Origin: Variovorax paradoxus
GTDB lineage: Bacteria; Pseudomonadota; Gammaproteobacteria; Burkholderiales; Burkholderiaceae_C
DNA length: 64,000 nt
Direction: 5' to 3'
Assembly (NCBI RefSeq): GCF_018614955.1
Contig: NZ_JAGGNV010000011.1
Coordinates: 62,001 to 126,000, forward strand
Shown here: in pieces, positions 1 to 9,214 of the stretch
Numbering within the stretch: position 1 is the stretch's first letter
Layout of the letters: each line of letters begins with the position of its first letter
Program-made: the position numbers and the translations under genes
The notes under the pieces: model-generated
The model's input: the letters and a program-made list of their open reading frames with translations, nothing else
The model's database searches: none
What the model was told of the DNA's origin: nothing

Positions 1-78
1 CATGCATCGCTCGTGTCGTCTTCATGCCCTTCGCGGGCTCGCTGACGGCATGCCGTTCATGAACATCGCGAGGATTCC

Positions 79-420
79 ATGTTCAAATTCTTGCCGGCCC
101 GTTGGCTGGCTGCCTTGCCCGCCCTGGCGGCTCTTGCAGCGGGCGCACAGACCGGCCCTGCGCCGACCACCGCTGCCGCCGCCGAACCTGCGGCACCGCT
201 TTCCTTCCGCTCGGCCATGGAGGGCTACAAGCCTTTCACCGGGGAAAAGCCCATCCCCTGGAAAGAGGCCAACGAGACCGTCCATCGGCGCGGCGGCTGG
301 CGTGCCTACGCCAAGGAGGGCGCGGGCGAAGCCGATGACAAGCCGGCCGGCGCCGCCGACCCGCACGCCGGCCATTCGATGCCCACGCCGATGGCAGCAC
401 CCCCGAAGGAAAAGCCATGA
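79..420 (+). CDS. small exported Met/His-tailed protein of copper operon
   Basis: This 113-aa protein begins with a hydrophobic signal peptide (residues 1-23, Ala-rich, cleavage near AGA). The mature part is short, and its C-terminus carries HAGHSMP, a small His/Met cluster of the kind that binds copper. A purine-rich ribosome site (GCGAGGATTCC) precedes the ATG, and the stop overlaps the next start as ATGA. I infer a periplasmic accessory of the copper operon from the tail and neighbours; I do not recognise a named family. Positions 1-78 upstream contain no gene I can support, only possibly the end of a gene outside the window. Confidence 0.7.
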   Translation: MFKFLPARWLAALPALAALAAGAQTGPAPTTAAAAEPAAPLSFRSAMEGYKPFTGEKPIPWKEANETVHRRGGWRAYAKEGAGEADDKPAGAADPHAGHSMPTPMAAPPKEKP

Positions 421-1781
421 GGCGGCCGCTGCAGATCGCCTCGATCGCCCTCGCGGCTGCATTCCTCGCCGGCTGTGCTTCCGTCGGGATCGATGATGCG
501 CTGAAGGAGACGAATTCCTCCGCCTCGCAGTTCACCGGGGGAAAGCTCGAACTGAGTCGGACCAGGGAGCAGCGGGAGGCCCGCACGGCGCTTTCCGAGG
601 AACTGCTCGGCAAGCCGCTTTCTCAGGACGATGCAGTCCGGCTGGCGCTTGCGAACAGCCCTGCGGTCCAGGCGCTCATCGCGCAAAGCTGGGCCGACAT
701 TGCCGCAGCCAATCAGACGAGCCGGCTGACCAACCCCGTGTTCAGCTTCGAGCGCATGCGCCTCGGCGACGAGCTCGAGATCGGGCGCTTGCTGTCCTTC
801 GGACTGGTCGATCTGATCCTGCTGCCTCAGCGGCTGTCGATTTCCCGAAGCCAGGCCGCTCAGGCGCAGGTGCAGCTGAGCGGCGCGGTGGTGGACCAGG
901 TGACGCAGGTGCGGCAAGCCTGGGTGCGCGCCGTCGCAGCCCGGCAGTCGCAGCAGTACGCCGAGCAGGTCAAGGCTTCGGCCGAGGCCAGCGCGGAACT
1001 CGCGCGGCGCATGCAACTCGTCGGCAACTTCAGCAAGCTGCAGCGCGCGCGCCAGCAGGTGTTCTATGCCGACGCCACGACGCAGCTCGCATCGGCCCGC
1101 CATGCGGACACTGCCGCCCGCGAGGAACTGGTCCGCGCCCTCGGCCTGGACGATGCGCAGTCCGCCAGGCTGAAGCTGCCGGAGCGCCTGCCGGATCTGC
1201 CCAAGGCACCTCGCGAAGCAAGCGAGGTTGCAACGACCGCCAGCGAGCAACGCCTGGACGTGCAGCAAGCCCGCGCGCAGCTCGACGTCGCCGGAAAGTC
1301 GCAGGGCATCAACCTGCTGTCGACCTTCATCGATGTGGAGGCGGGCATCAGGCGCGACACCGTGTTCAACAACGCGGCGGGCACCCGAGGAACGCGGCGC
1401 GGCTTCGAACTCGACATTCGATTACCGCTTTTCGATTGGGGGGCCGCCCAGCGGGATGCGCTGAATGCCCAGGCGCTCGCGGCGGCCAACCGCTACGACG
1501 CGACAGTTCGTGGCGCGACCTCTCAGCTGCGCGAGGGCTATTCCGCCTATCGCACGGCATACGACATCGCGCGCCACTACCGCGACGAGATCGTGCCGCT
1601 GCGCCAGGCCATGGCCGACGAGAACCTGCTTCGCTACAACGGGATGCTGATCGGCGTCTTCGAACTGCTTGCAGAAGCCCGCGACCAGATCGCAAGCGTG
1701 AACAACGCCATCCACGCGCAGCAGCAATTCTGGCTGGCGGACGCCGCGCTTGCGGCGTCGGTCATCGGCAAGCCCCTTTGA
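417..1781 (+). CDS. TolC-family outer-membrane efflux lipoprotein
   Basis: The 454-aa protein starts with a lipoprotein signal peptide ending in LAGC (Cys20). The rest is a long alpha-helical, Ala/Gln/Arg-rich sequence with the internal duplication expected of the TolC/OEP family. Such proteins form trimeric channels across the outer membrane and periplasm and work with RND or other inner-membrane pumps; no pump gene is in this window, so the partner may lie upstream. It is coupled by ATGA to the preceding gene and lies 9 nt before the multicopper oxidase, which suggests copper efflux. Family assignment is strong; the substrate is inferred from context. Confidence 0.88.
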   Translation: MRRPLQIASIALAAAFLAGCASVGIDDALKETNSSASQFTGGKLELSRTREQREARTALSEELLGKPLSQDDAVRLALANSPAVQALIAQSWADIAAANQTSRLTNPVFSFERMRLGDELEIGRLLSFGLVDLILLPQRLSISRSQAAQAQVQLSGAVVDQVTQVRQAWVRAVAARQSQQYAEQVKASAEASAELARRMQLVGNFSKLQRARQQVFYADATTQLASARHADTAAREELVRALGLDDAQSARLKLPERLPDLPKAPREASEVATTASEQRLDVQQARAQLDVAGKSQGINLLSTFIDVEAGIRRDTVFNNAAGTRGTRRGFELDIRLPLFDWGAAQRDALNAQALAAANRYDATVRGATSQLREGYSAYRTAYDIARHYRDEIVPLRQAMADENLLRYNGMLIGVFELLAEARDQIASVNNAIHAQQQFWLADAALAASVIGKPL

Positions 1782-1790
1782 GGATCCCCC

Positions 1791-3206
1791 ATGACAAACA
1801 GACGTAACTTCCTGAGCGGCGCGGGTGCCGTCACCGGTGCCATCGCAGCCGCTTCGGTCAGCAAGGTGGCCATGGCGGCCTTGCCCGAACCGGTGCTGCA
1901 GACCCGGCCCGACACCATGCCGCCGCTCTCGCCCTCAACGGGGCGGCCGTACAACCCCGTCGTCACGCTCAACGGCTGGACGCTGCCTTGGCGCATGAAC
2001 AACGGCATCAAGGAATTCCACCTGGTGGCCGAGCCCGTGGTGCGCGAGATGGCGCCCGGCTTCAAGGCACACCTGTGGGGCTACAACGGCCAGTCGCCGG
2101 GGCCCACCATCGAAGTGGTCGAGGGCGACCGCGTGCGCATCTTCGTCACCAACAAGCTGGCCGAGCACACCAGCATCCACTGGCACGGCCAGCGCCTGCC
2201 CAACGGCATGGACGGCGTGACCGGACTGACGCAGCCGGGAATCCAGCCCGGCAAGACCTTCGTCTACGAGTTCGTGGCACGGCGGCCGGGCACCTTCATG
2301 TACCACCCGCATGCGGACGAGATGACGCAGATGGCGATGGGGATGATGGGCTTCTGGGTCACGCATCCCAAGGCCAGGCACCCGCTGATCGACGAGGTGG
2401 ATCGCGACTTCGTCTTCCTGCTCAATGCCTACGACATCGAGCCCGGCAGCGCGACGCCCAAGATCATGACCATGCTGGACTTCAATCTGTGGTCCTGGAA
2501 CAGCCGGGTTTTTCCGGGCATCGATTCGCTCAACGTGCGGCTGAACGACAAGGTGCGCATCCGCTTCGGCAACCTGACGATGACGAACCACCCGATGCAT
2601 CTGCATGGGCATGAATTCGTGGTCACGGGGACCGACGGCGGGCCGACGCCGAAGAGCACCCGTTGGCATGAAGTGACGACCGACGTGGCGGTCGGCCAGA
2701 TGCGCCAGATCGAATTCCTCGCCAACGAGGAAGGAGACTGGGCCTTCCACTGCCACAAGAGCCACCACACGATGAACGCGATGGGCCACGACGTGCCCAC
2801 CATGATCGGCGTCGACCACAAGGACGTCGTCAGGAAGATCACCAGGCTGGTGCCCGACTACATGGTGATGGGCGAGCGCGGCATGGCCGACATGACCGAG
2901 ATGGAGATGCCGCTGCCCGACAACACCGCGCCGATGATGGGCGGCGAGGGACCCTTCGGCTCGGTCGAGATGGGCGGCATGTTCAGTGTCGTCAAGGTGC
3001 GCAAAGGCCAGAAGCCCGGCGACTACTCGAACCCCGGTTGGTTCAAGCACCCGCAAGGCACGGTGGCCTACGAGTTCGATGGGCAGTTGCCCGATCCACC
3101 TCGAGCGCGCGGCGCCGGCGCGGCCGCCATGCCTGCGCAGAACATGCCGGCCAAGAACATCGAAGTCCGGGTCCGCAAACCCGCCAACGGCCACTCCGGC
3201 CATTGA
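1791..3206 (+). CDS. Tat-exported multicopper oxidase, CopA-like
   Basis: This 471-aa enzyme starts with a twin-arginine signal (RRNFLSG, residues 4-10). All four copper-ligand motifs are visible: HWHG (130-133), HPH (172-174), HPMHLHGH (267-274) and HCH...H....M (320-331), which together build the type 1 and the trinuclear type 2/3 copper sites. A Met-rich stretch follows around residues 355-395, typical of copper-resistance oxidases. Family knowledge says it oxidises Cu(I) to the less toxic Cu(II) in the periplasm. It is shorter than Pseudomonas CopA (about 600 aa). The C-terminus ends in NGHSGH, another possible metal ligand. Confidence 0.93.
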   Translation: MTNRRNFLSGAGAVTGAIAAASVSKVAMAALPEPVLQTRPDTMPPLSPSTGRPYNPVVTLNGWTLPWRMNNGIKEFHLVAEPVVREMAPGFKAHLWGYNGQSPGPTIEVVEGDRVRIFVTNKLAEHTSIHWHGQRLPNGMDGVTGLTQPGIQPGKTFVYEFVARRPGTFMYHPHADEMTQMAMGMMGFWVTHPKARHPLIDEVDRDFVFLLNAYDIEPGSATPKIMTMLDFNLWSWNSRVFPGIDSLNVRLNDKVRIRFGNLTMTNHPMHLHGHEFVVTGTDGGPTPKSTRWHEVTTDVAVGQMRQIEFLANEEGDWAFHCHKSHHTMNAMGHDVPTMIGVDHKDVVRKITRLVPDYMVMGERGMADMTEMEMPLPDNTAPMMGGEGPFGSVEMGGMFSVVKVRKGQKPGDYSNPGWFKHPQGTVAYEFDGQLPDPPRARGAGAAAMPAQNMPAKNIEVRVRKPANGHSGH

Positions 3207-3224
3207 GATTCAAAAGGAAACTCC

Positions 3225-3713
3225 ATGAAAGATCCCGTTCGCAATACCGCATTCGCCGCACTGATTGCCCTCGCAGCAACGAGTGTTCTTGCAGCCGGCA
3301 ACCATGCCGGTGGACACAGCCAGGACGACGCGATCGGCAAGCCCGGCGTCTTGGCGAAGTCGACACGCACCGTGAACGTCGACATGACCGACGGCATGCG
3401 CTTCAACCCCTCGAGCATCGACGTGAAGCAGAACGAGACCGTCCGCTTCGTGGTCACCAACTCCGGCAAGCTCAAGCACGAGCTGGTGCTCGGCACCGAG
3501 AAGGAGCTGAAGGCGCACTACGAAGTCATGAAGAAGAACCCCGAGATGGAACACGCCGATCCGAACATGGTGACGCTCGCCGCCGGCAAGACCGGCGAGA
3601 TCGTCTGGCAGTTCACCAGGGCCGGGAAAGTCGACTTCGCGTGCCTGCAGCCGGGTCACTACGACGCCGGAATGAAAGGCGCCGTGAACGTCACCAAGGC
3701 CGCCCGCAAGTAG
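3225..3713 (+). CDS. periplasmic cupredoxin (type 1 copper protein)
   Basis: The 162-aa protein has a signal peptide (about residues 1-24). It ends in a cupredoxin copper loop, CLQPGH followed by Met (Cys140, His145, Met150), with an upstream His in LKHELVLG as the fourth ligand. This is the azurin/plastocyanin-like arrangement. It follows the multicopper oxidase by 18 nt, has a good ribosome site (AAAGGAAACTCC), and probably carries electrons or copper for that oxidase. The His-rich mature N-terminus (NHAGGHS) may bind additional copper. Confidence 0.9.
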   Translation: MKDPVRNTAFAALIALAATSVLAAGNHAGGHSQDDAIGKPGVLAKSTRTVNVDMTDGMRFNPSSIDVKQNETVRFVVTNSGKLKHELVLGTEKELKAHYEVMKKNPEMEHADPNMVTLAAGKTGEIVWQFTRAGKVDFACLQPGHYDAGMKGAVNVTKAARK

Positions 3714-3731
3714 TCAACCTAGACCCACTCC

Positions 3732-4040
3732 ATGGAAGGAACTCACATGATCGACATTCGTACCGCTCTCGCCGCAATCGTTGCTGCACTCACCCTCTCC
3801 GGCCTGGCCTCCGCCAGCGACCTCGCCGAGGGCGAGGTGCGCAAGGTGGACAAGGAAGGCAAGAAGCTCACGCTCAAGCATGGTCCTCTGAAGAATCTTG
3901 ACATGCCTGGCATGACGATGGTCTTCCAGGTGAAGGAAGATGCCCTGCTGGACAAGGTCCAGGCCGGGGACAAGGTCCGTTTCCAGGCCGAGAAGATCGA
4001 CGGCAAGTTCACCGTCATCAGGCTCGAAGCGGCGCGCTAG
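3732..4040 (+). CDS. CusF-like periplasmic copper-binding protein
   Basis: The 102-aa protein has a signal peptide (residues 1-24) and a small beta-barrel domain carrying the CusF signature MPGMTM at residues 53-58 with His45 upstream. In CusF, His and two Met residues hold Cu(I) or Ag(I) and pass it to a CusCBA pump. Position after the cupredoxin, with a separate ribosome site (GGAAGGAACTCAC), places it in the same copper operon. Confidence 0.9.
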   Translation: MEGTHMIDIRTALAAIVAALTLSGLASASDLAEGEVRKVDKEGKKLTLKHGPLKNLDMPGMTMVFQVKEDALLDKVQAGDKVRFQAEKIDGKFTVIRLEAAR

Positions 4041-4087
4041 GTCTCGGTTCGCCGGCTTGTCCGGCACTTCAACCCAAGGAGAACGCC

Positions 4088-4417
4088 ATGTCACATGAGA
4101 AATACGCCCAGTGCATCGCTGCCTGCAACGATTGCGCGGCGGCGTGCAACCACTGCGCCGCGTCTTGCCTGGCCGAGGACGACGTGAAGATGATGGCCAA
4201 GTGCATCGCGCTGGACATCGATTGCGCTGCCATCTGCCAGTTGGCGGCTGCAGCGATGGCGCGCGGCAGCGCCTACGCCGGCGCCATCTGCAAGCTGTGC
4301 GCCGAGATCTGCAAGGCTTGCGGTGACGAGTGCGCGAAGCACAAGGCGAAGCATTGCAAGGACTGCGCAAAAGCTTGCCATCGCTGTGCCGAAGAGTGCC
4401 TGAAGATCGCCCAGTAG
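4088..4417 (+). CDS. four-helix-bundle copper storage protein, Csp-like
   Basis: The 109-aa protein contains 19 cysteines, mostly in CxxC/CxxxC spacing along predicted helices (for example CIAACNDC and CKDCAKAC). This is the signature of Csp copper-storage proteins, in which Cys residues line a four-helix bundle and bind many Cu(I) ions. There is no signal peptide, so it resembles cytosolic Csp3 rather than exported Csp1. A strong ribosome site (CAAGGAGAACGCC) precedes it. It is the last gene of the copper operon, and I do not see a clear terminator in the 21 nt before the convergent IclR gene. Confidence 0.88.
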   Translation: MSHEKYAQCIAACNDCAAACNHCAASCLAEDDVKMMAKCIALDIDCAAICQLAAAAMARGSAYAGAICKLCAEICKACGDECAKHKAKHCKDCAKACHRCAEECLKIAQ

Positions 4418-4438
4418 GCGGCCTCCAAGGGTTCGATC

Positions 4439-5200
4439 TCATCTGGCAAACGGCGTATCCCGGAACGCCGCACCGATCTGCTCGCGAAGCGCCAGCAGCG
4501 GCGCACTCAGCGCGAGCGCCACCTCGTTCGCCGGCTCGGTGGTGGAGACGCTGGCATTGAGCACATGCACGCTCTCGTTCTCGAGCGAGAGCGGCGTGGC
4601 CAGCGCCACGATCTCGGGCTGCCAGGAGGCCACGCACCAGCCGCGCCGGCGCACGCTGTCGATGGCCTTGTCTATCTCCTTGCGAAGCCGTGGCCAGTCG
4701 CCGCGGCGCGCCTCGAACTCCTTCAGCAGCTCGGTACGCCGCGCCTGCGGCGCCACGGCCAGCCAGGCGCGGCCGAGCGAGGTGAGTTCGATCGGCACGC
4801 GTTGGCCGCTCACCACGCTGCGCAGCGACGCCTTCGTGTTGTAGCGGATCGATTCGAGATACAGCATCTCGGTGCGGTCGGCGACCGCGAGCCCGACGTT
4901 GATGCGCAGCTTCTCGGCCACCGCCCGCATCCGCGGCGCAGCCACCTGCAGCACGGCGGAGCCGGTGCGCATGGCATGCGCGAAGCTCAGCACCGGCGCC
5001 GCCAACCGGTAGGCACGCGCCGAGCGGTCATGCTCGAGCAGACCGGCGCCGACCAGCGTCTGCGTGAGACGGCTCACGGTGGCCGGCGCCAGCCCGGTGC
5101 GCTCCGCAAGCTCGCCGTTGCCGAGCAGCGTGGAGCCGGGCCGGAAGGCCCGCAGGATCTCGATGCCGCGTTCGAGCGAGCGGTTGGGTGGGGTTGCCAT
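4439..5200 (-). CDS. IclR-family transcriptional regulator
   Basis: The 253-aa protein (start MATPPNRSLERG) has an N-terminal winged helix-turn-helix (about residues 8-70, with LAERTGLAPATVSRL as the recognition region) and a C-terminal IclR effector domain (about 80-245). The reading frame extends upstream, but the ATG at 5,200 gives the usual family length. It is divergent from the catabolic operon starting at 5,320, so it probably controls that operon in response to its substrate. The C-terminal domain normally binds small organic acids. Confidence 0.9.
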   Translation of the reverse strand: MATPPNRSLERGIEILRAFRPGSTLLGNGELAERTGLAPATVSRLTQTLVGAGLLEHDRSARAYRLAAPVLSFAHAMRTGSAVLQVAAPRMRAVAEKLRINVGLAVADRTEMLYLESIRYNTKASLRSVVSGQRVPIELTSLGRAWLAVAPQARRTELLKEFEARRGDWPRLRKEIDKAIDSVRRRGWCVASWQPEIVALATPLSLENESVHVLNASVSTTEPANEVALALSAPLLALREQIGAAFRDTPFAR

Positions 5201-5228
5201 GCGATGTCTCCTTGCGCGACCGTCTCCA

Positions 5229-5245
5229 ATTCCATCCAGTGGAAT
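5229..5245. promoter_or_regulatory. candidate IclR-type operator
   Basis: A perfect inverted repeat ATTCCA-N5-TGGAAT lies in the 119-bp gap between the IclR gene and the divergent operon. Arms of the TTCCA/TGGAA type are typical of IclR-family sites. Assignment as the operator is inferred from position and symmetry. Confidence 0.5.
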
Positions 5246-5319
5246 GAGGTGGGTGCGCTCGCGAAGTATGCGTCCTAAGCTTCGGACACATTGAGTCACC
5301 CGGAAAGAGAGAGACATCC

Positions 5320-6285
5320 ATGCGTGCATTCCTTCGCCTCGCCGCGACGCTCGCGTTCGCGGCGCTGACCGCATCCCCGGCCCTCGCGGCCTTCCCGGAC
5401 AAGCCGCTGCGCGTCATCGTCCCCTTCGCACCCGGCGGCGGCACCGACGCCATCACGCGCTCGCTCGGCGTCGGCATGGCCGAGGCGCTGGGCCAGCCCG
5501 TCATCGTCGACAACAAGCCGGGCGCCGGCACCATCATCGGCACCGACGCCGTCGCCAAGAGCGCGCCCGACGGCTACACGCTGGTGATGGCCACCTTCGC
5601 GCACGCCGTCAATCCCGCGCTGCAACCCAAGCTGCCTTACGACACGGACAAGGCCTTCGCACCGGTCGCGCTGATCGGCGTCTCGCCCAACGTGCTGGTG
5701 GTGCGCGCGGACCGGCCCTACAAGACGGTGGCGGAAGTGGTGGCCGCGGCCAGGGCCAAGCCGGGTTCGCTGACCTTCGCCTCCCAGGGCAACGGCACTT
5801 CGGCGCACCTGGCGGGCGAGCTCTTCAAGAGCCTGGCCAAGGTGGACATCACGCACGTGCCCTACCGCGGCGCGGGGCCGGCGATGACCGACCTGCTCGG
5901 CGGGCAGGTCGACATGATGTTCGCCACCGCGGCCGCCGCGCGGCCCTTCGTCAGCGCGGGAAAGATGCGCGCGCTCGCAGTGACCACGGCGCATCGTTCG
6001 CCGGCCTATGCCGACGTGCCCACGCTCGCCGAATCCGGTGTGCCGGGCTACGCGGCGGAGAGCTGGTACGGCCTCTATGCGGCGGCCGGCACGCCCAAGG
6101 ACGTGATCGCGCGCCTCAACGCCGCGGTGCGCCGCGCGGTGAAGGCCGAGGCCTTCGTGTGGCAGACCCAGTCGGAAGGCCTGGCGGTCAACGTCGGCGC
6201 GCCGGAGGAACTGGAACGCTACGTGCGGGCCGAGGAAGTGCGTTGGCGCAAGGTCGTCAAGGACGGAAACATCACAGTCGATTGA
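5320..6285 (+). CDS. Bug-family tricarboxylate-type substrate-binding protein
   Basis: This 321-aa protein has a signal peptide (residues 1-23, cleaved after ALA). The Bug fold hallmarks are visible: PDKPLRVIVPFAPGGGTD at the mature N-terminus, GQPVIVDNKPGAG, HVPYRGAGPAMTDLLGGQVD and VPTLAE. Bug proteins bind carboxylated or aromatic acids in the periplasm and often lack a dedicated transporter in the same operon, as here. It is the first gene of the IclR-controlled cluster. The ligand cannot be read from the sequence. Confidence 0.9.
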   Translation: MRAFLRLAATLAFAALTASPALAAFPDKPLRVIVPFAPGGGTDAITRSLGVGMAEALGQPVIVDNKPGAGTIIGTDAVAKSAPDGYTLVMATFAHAVNPALQPKLPYDTDKAFAPVALIGVSPNVLVVRADRPYKTVAEVVAAARAKPGSLTFASQGNGTSAHLAGELFKSLAKVDITHVPYRGAGPAMTDLLGGQVDMMFATAAAARPFVSAGKMRALAVTTAHRSPAYADVPTLAESGVPGYAAESWYGLYAAAGTPKDVIARLNAAVRRAVKAEAFVWQTQSEGLAVNVGAPEELERYVRAEEVRWRKVVKDGNITVD

Positions 6286-6295
6286 AGAGCCCATC

Positions 6296-7099
6296 ATGAA
6301 CACCCCACCCACCCAGATCGAACTGAAAGTGGTGGACGGCATCGCCGTCCTTACGCTCAACCGTCCCGAGAAGCGCAATGCCATCAGCGATGCGATGCGC
6401 AGCGAGCTCATCGCCGCGCTCGAACAGGTGGCCGGCGACGCGAAGATCCGCGCGCTCGTGCTGACCGGCAACGGCAAGGGCTTCTGCGCCGGCGGCGACG
6501 TGGCCGGCATGCAGCGGCGCATGGACGCACCGGCCGGCGAAGTCGGCTTCAACGGCTGGACGCGGCAGCAGCGCGTGCATCACTCGATCGCGTTGCTGCA
6601 CACGATGCCGAAGCCGGTGATCGCGGCCGTGAACGGCTCGGCCAACGGCCTGGGCGCCGACATGGCGCTGGCCTGCGACTTCGTCATCGCTTCCGAAGAA
6701 GCCAGCTTCGCCTGGAGCTATATCAAGCGCGGGCTGATCCCCGACGGCGGCGGCATGTACTTCCTGCCGCGGCGCGTCGGCCTGTCGCGCGCCAAGCAGT
6801 TGATCTTCACCGGGCGCAAGGTCGAAGCCGCCGAAGCGCTGCAGCTCGGCATCGCCGACCGCCTGTGCCGGCCCGATGCGCTGCTGGCCGATGCGCAGGC
6901 CTGGGCACGCGAACTGTCGCAGGGCTCGGCGGCCGCGCTCGCGCTCGGCAAATCCATCATCGACCAGAGCTTCGAGCTGCCCGCCGAGCAGGTCTTCGCG
7001 CAAGGCAGCCAGGCGCAGGGCATCTGCTACACGACGCAGGCGCATCGCGATGCGGTGCTGGCCTTCCTGAATGCCGGCACCAGGGAGAAGTCGGCATGA
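6296..7099 (+). CDS. enoyl-CoA hydratase/isomerase family protein
   Basis: This 267-aa crotonase-fold protein shows the oxyanion-hole segments GFCAGGDVAGM and NGSANGLGAD. The acidic catalytic position lies in KRGLIPDGGGMYFLPR, where an Asp occupies the place of the hydratase Glu. That PDGGG arrangement is common in PaaG-like ring-opening isomerases, so an isomerase activity is at least as likely as hydration. The stop overlaps the next start (ATGA), coupling it to an acyl-CoA synthetase. Confidence 0.86.
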   Translation: MNTPPTQIELKVVDGIAVLTLNRPEKRNAISDAMRSELIAALEQVAGDAKIRALVLTGNGKGFCAGGDVAGMQRRMDAPAGEVGFNGWTRQQRVHHSIALLHTMPKPVIAAVNGSANGLGADMALACDFVIASEEASFAWSYIKRGLIPDGGGMYFLPRRVGLSRAKQLIFTGRKVEAAEALQLGIADRLCRPDALLADAQAWARELSQGSAAALALGKSIIDQSFELPAEQVFAQGSQAQGICYTTQAHRDAVLAFLNAGTREKSA

Positions 7100-9186
7100 A
7101 CGACGCGATCTCGCGCCTCCTCAAGCCCCGCAGCGTGGCAGTGATCGGCGCATCGGCCGATCCGGCCAAGACCGCCGGCCGGCCGGTCGCCTATTTGACG
7201 AAGCACGGCTTCACCGGCGCGATCTACCCGGTGAATCCGCGCGCTGCCGAGATCGGCGGCCTGAAGAGCTACCCCGACGTGCAGTCGCTGCCCGAGGCGC
7301 CCGACGTCGGCATCGTGCTCCTGGGTGCGGAACGCGCGCATGAAGCGGTGCGCGAACTCGCCGCGCGCGGCACCTCGGCCGCGATCGTGCTGGCGAGCGG
7401 CTACACCGAGGTCGGCGAAGAAGGCGCGCGCCGCCAGCAGCAGTTGATGGATGCCGCGGGCCGCATGCGCATCCTCGGGCCCAACACGATCGGCCTGGTC
7501 AACCTGACCGACAACATCACCTTGTCGGCGACCGGCGCGCTCGAGATGGAAGGCTTCCAGGCCGGCCATATCGGCGTGGTCTCGCAAAGCGGCGGCATCC
7601 TGGGCGCCCTGCTCTCGCGTGCGGCGGCGCGCGGCATCGGCCTGTCGAAGCTCATCTCGACCAGCAACGAGGTCGACCTGGACCTGGCCGATTTCGTCGA
7701 CCATCTCGCGGACGACGAAGCGACCTCGGTGATCGCGCTCTACATGGAAGGCCTGCGCCATCCCGCGAAGTTCCGCGCGGCGGCATTGAAGGCGGCGCGC
7801 CAGGGCAAGCAGGTGGTGGTGTTCAAGGTCGGCCGCTCGGAAGCCGGCGCCACGGCCGCCGTGTCGCACACCGGTGCGCTGGCCGGCGCGGACCGCATGT
7901 ACGACGCGCTGTTCCGCGAGGTCGGCGTGATCCGCGCGCAGAGCTTCGCCGACCTGCTCGACATTCCCGCGACGCTGGCCACGGCGCGCGTGCTGCGCGG
8001 ACAGCGCGTGGCGGTGCTCACCTCGACCGGCGGCGCCGGCACGCTGGTGGCCGACAGCCTCGGCAGCGCGGGCTTCGAAACGCCGGCGCCGGATGCGCAG
8101 ACCGCCGCGACCCTGCGCGCGCTGCAGTCGGGCGAGCATGCGGTGCTCGACCGCAATCCGATCGACGTCACCCTCGCCGGCCTGCAGCCGGCGCTGCTGC
8201 GCGGCGCGATCAAGGCGCTGCTCGCGAGTCCGTCCTACGACGCGGTGGTCGTGATCGTCGGCTCCTCGGGTCTCGCGATGCCGGACTTGATGGCCGACGC
8301 CATCCACGACAGCCTGCCGGGCAGCGACAAGCCCTTGCTGGCCTACGTGAGCCCGCACGCGCCCGGCATCGCAAACCTGTTGAACCAGCGCGGCGTGCCG
8401 GCTTTCATGGCGCCGGAGAGCTGCACCAGCGCGCTGGCCGCAATGCGCGAGCGGGCGCTGTGGGCCGCGCCCGCAGCTGGCTCCGCGCCTGCAGCGGCGG
8501 CGGTAGGCATCGACGACCTGCCTCACGGGTCGCTCGACGAAGCGCAGGCCAAGCAGCTGTTCGCCCGCTTCGGCGTGCCCTGCGTGCGCGAGCGTGTCGT
8601 TGCGAATGCGCAAGAGGCAGCGCATGCAGCGCGCGAACTCGGCGGCATGGTGGTGCTGAAGATCCTGTCGTCGGAGATCACGCACAAGAGCGATGTGGGC
8701 GGTGTGGCCGTCAATGTCGATGCCGAGCTGGTCGGCGCGCGGCTCGAACGCATGGCCGTCGATGTGGAATCGCGCGCGGGCGTACGGCCGCGGCAGTTCC
8801 TCGTGCAGGAGATGGTGAGCGGCGGCGTCGAACTCATCCTGGGTTTTCATCGCGACCCGCTCGGTTGCGCCGTGCTGCTCGGCATGGGCGGCATCACGGC
8901 GGAGCTGCTGAAGGACACCACGCTCAGGATGCTGCCGGCCCAGGGCCTGTCGCGCGAGCAAGCCGGCGCGCTGGTGCGCGAACTCAAGACCTGGCCGCTG
9001 CTCGACGGCTTTCGCGGCCGGCCGGTGTGCGATGTCGATGCGCTGGTCTCGGCCATCGTGTGCTTCTCGCAGATGGCGGCGGCGCTCGGCGATCGCCTCG
9101 TCGAAGCGGAGATCAATCCGATCTTCGTGCTGCCCCAGGGGCAAGGCGTGCGCGCCGCCGACGGCGTGGCCGTTCTCGCGCCCTGA
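7096..9186 (+). CDS. NDP-forming acyl-CoA synthetase (acetate-CoA ligase family)
   Basis: This 696-aa protein fuses the alpha part (CoA-binding Rossmann domain, residues 1-130, then two succinyl-CoA-ligase-like domains; the phospho-His region is near AAVSHTGALAGAD) and the beta part (ATP-grasp, about residues 475-695). The start MNDAISRLLKPRSVAVIG at 7,096 is chosen because it overlaps the previous stop and begins at the conserved domain; the open frame itself runs further upstream. Paired with a crotonase-fold enzyme, the layout resembles ferA/ferB-type catabolism of aromatic or branched acids, which is an inference. Confidence 0.88.
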   Translation: MNDAISRLLKPRSVAVIGASADPAKTAGRPVAYLTKHGFTGAIYPVNPRAAEIGGLKSYPDVQSLPEAPDVGIVLLGAERAHEAVRELAARGTSAAIVLASGYTEVGEEGARRQQQLMDAAGRMRILGPNTIGLVNLTDNITLSATGALEMEGFQAGHIGVVSQSGGILGALLSRAAARGIGLSKLISTSNEVDLDLADFVDHLADDEATSVIALYMEGLRHPAKFRAAALKAARQGKQVVVFKVGRSEAGATAAVSHTGALAGADRMYDALFREVGVIRAQSFADLLDIPATLATARVLRGQRVAVLTSTGGAGTLVADSLGSAGFETPAPDAQTAATLRALQSGEHAVLDRNPIDVTLAGLQPALLRGAIKALLASPSYDAVVVIVGSSGLAMPDLMADAIHDSLPGSDKPLLAYVSPHAPGIANLLNQRGVPAFMAPESCTSALAAMRERALWAAPAAGSAPAAAAVGIDDLPHGSLDEAQAKQLFARFGVPCVRERVVANAQEAAHAARELGGMVVLKILSSEITHKSDVGGVAVNVDAELVGARLERMAVDVESRAGVRPRQFLVQEMVSGGVELILGFHRDPLGCAVLLGMGGITAELLKDTTLRMLPAQGLSREQAGALVRELKTWPLLDGFRGRPVCDVDALVSAIVCFSQMAAALGDRLVEAEINPIFVLPQGQGVRAADGVAVLAP

Positions 9187-9214
9187 TTCGATCCACAACA
9201 AGAACGGAGACAAC

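Noticed and set aside
1935..3203. 422-codon minus-strand frame opposite the multicopper oxidase
   Set aside because: Composition is Val/His/Arg-rich without domains; the oxidase on the other strand has all four copper motifs.
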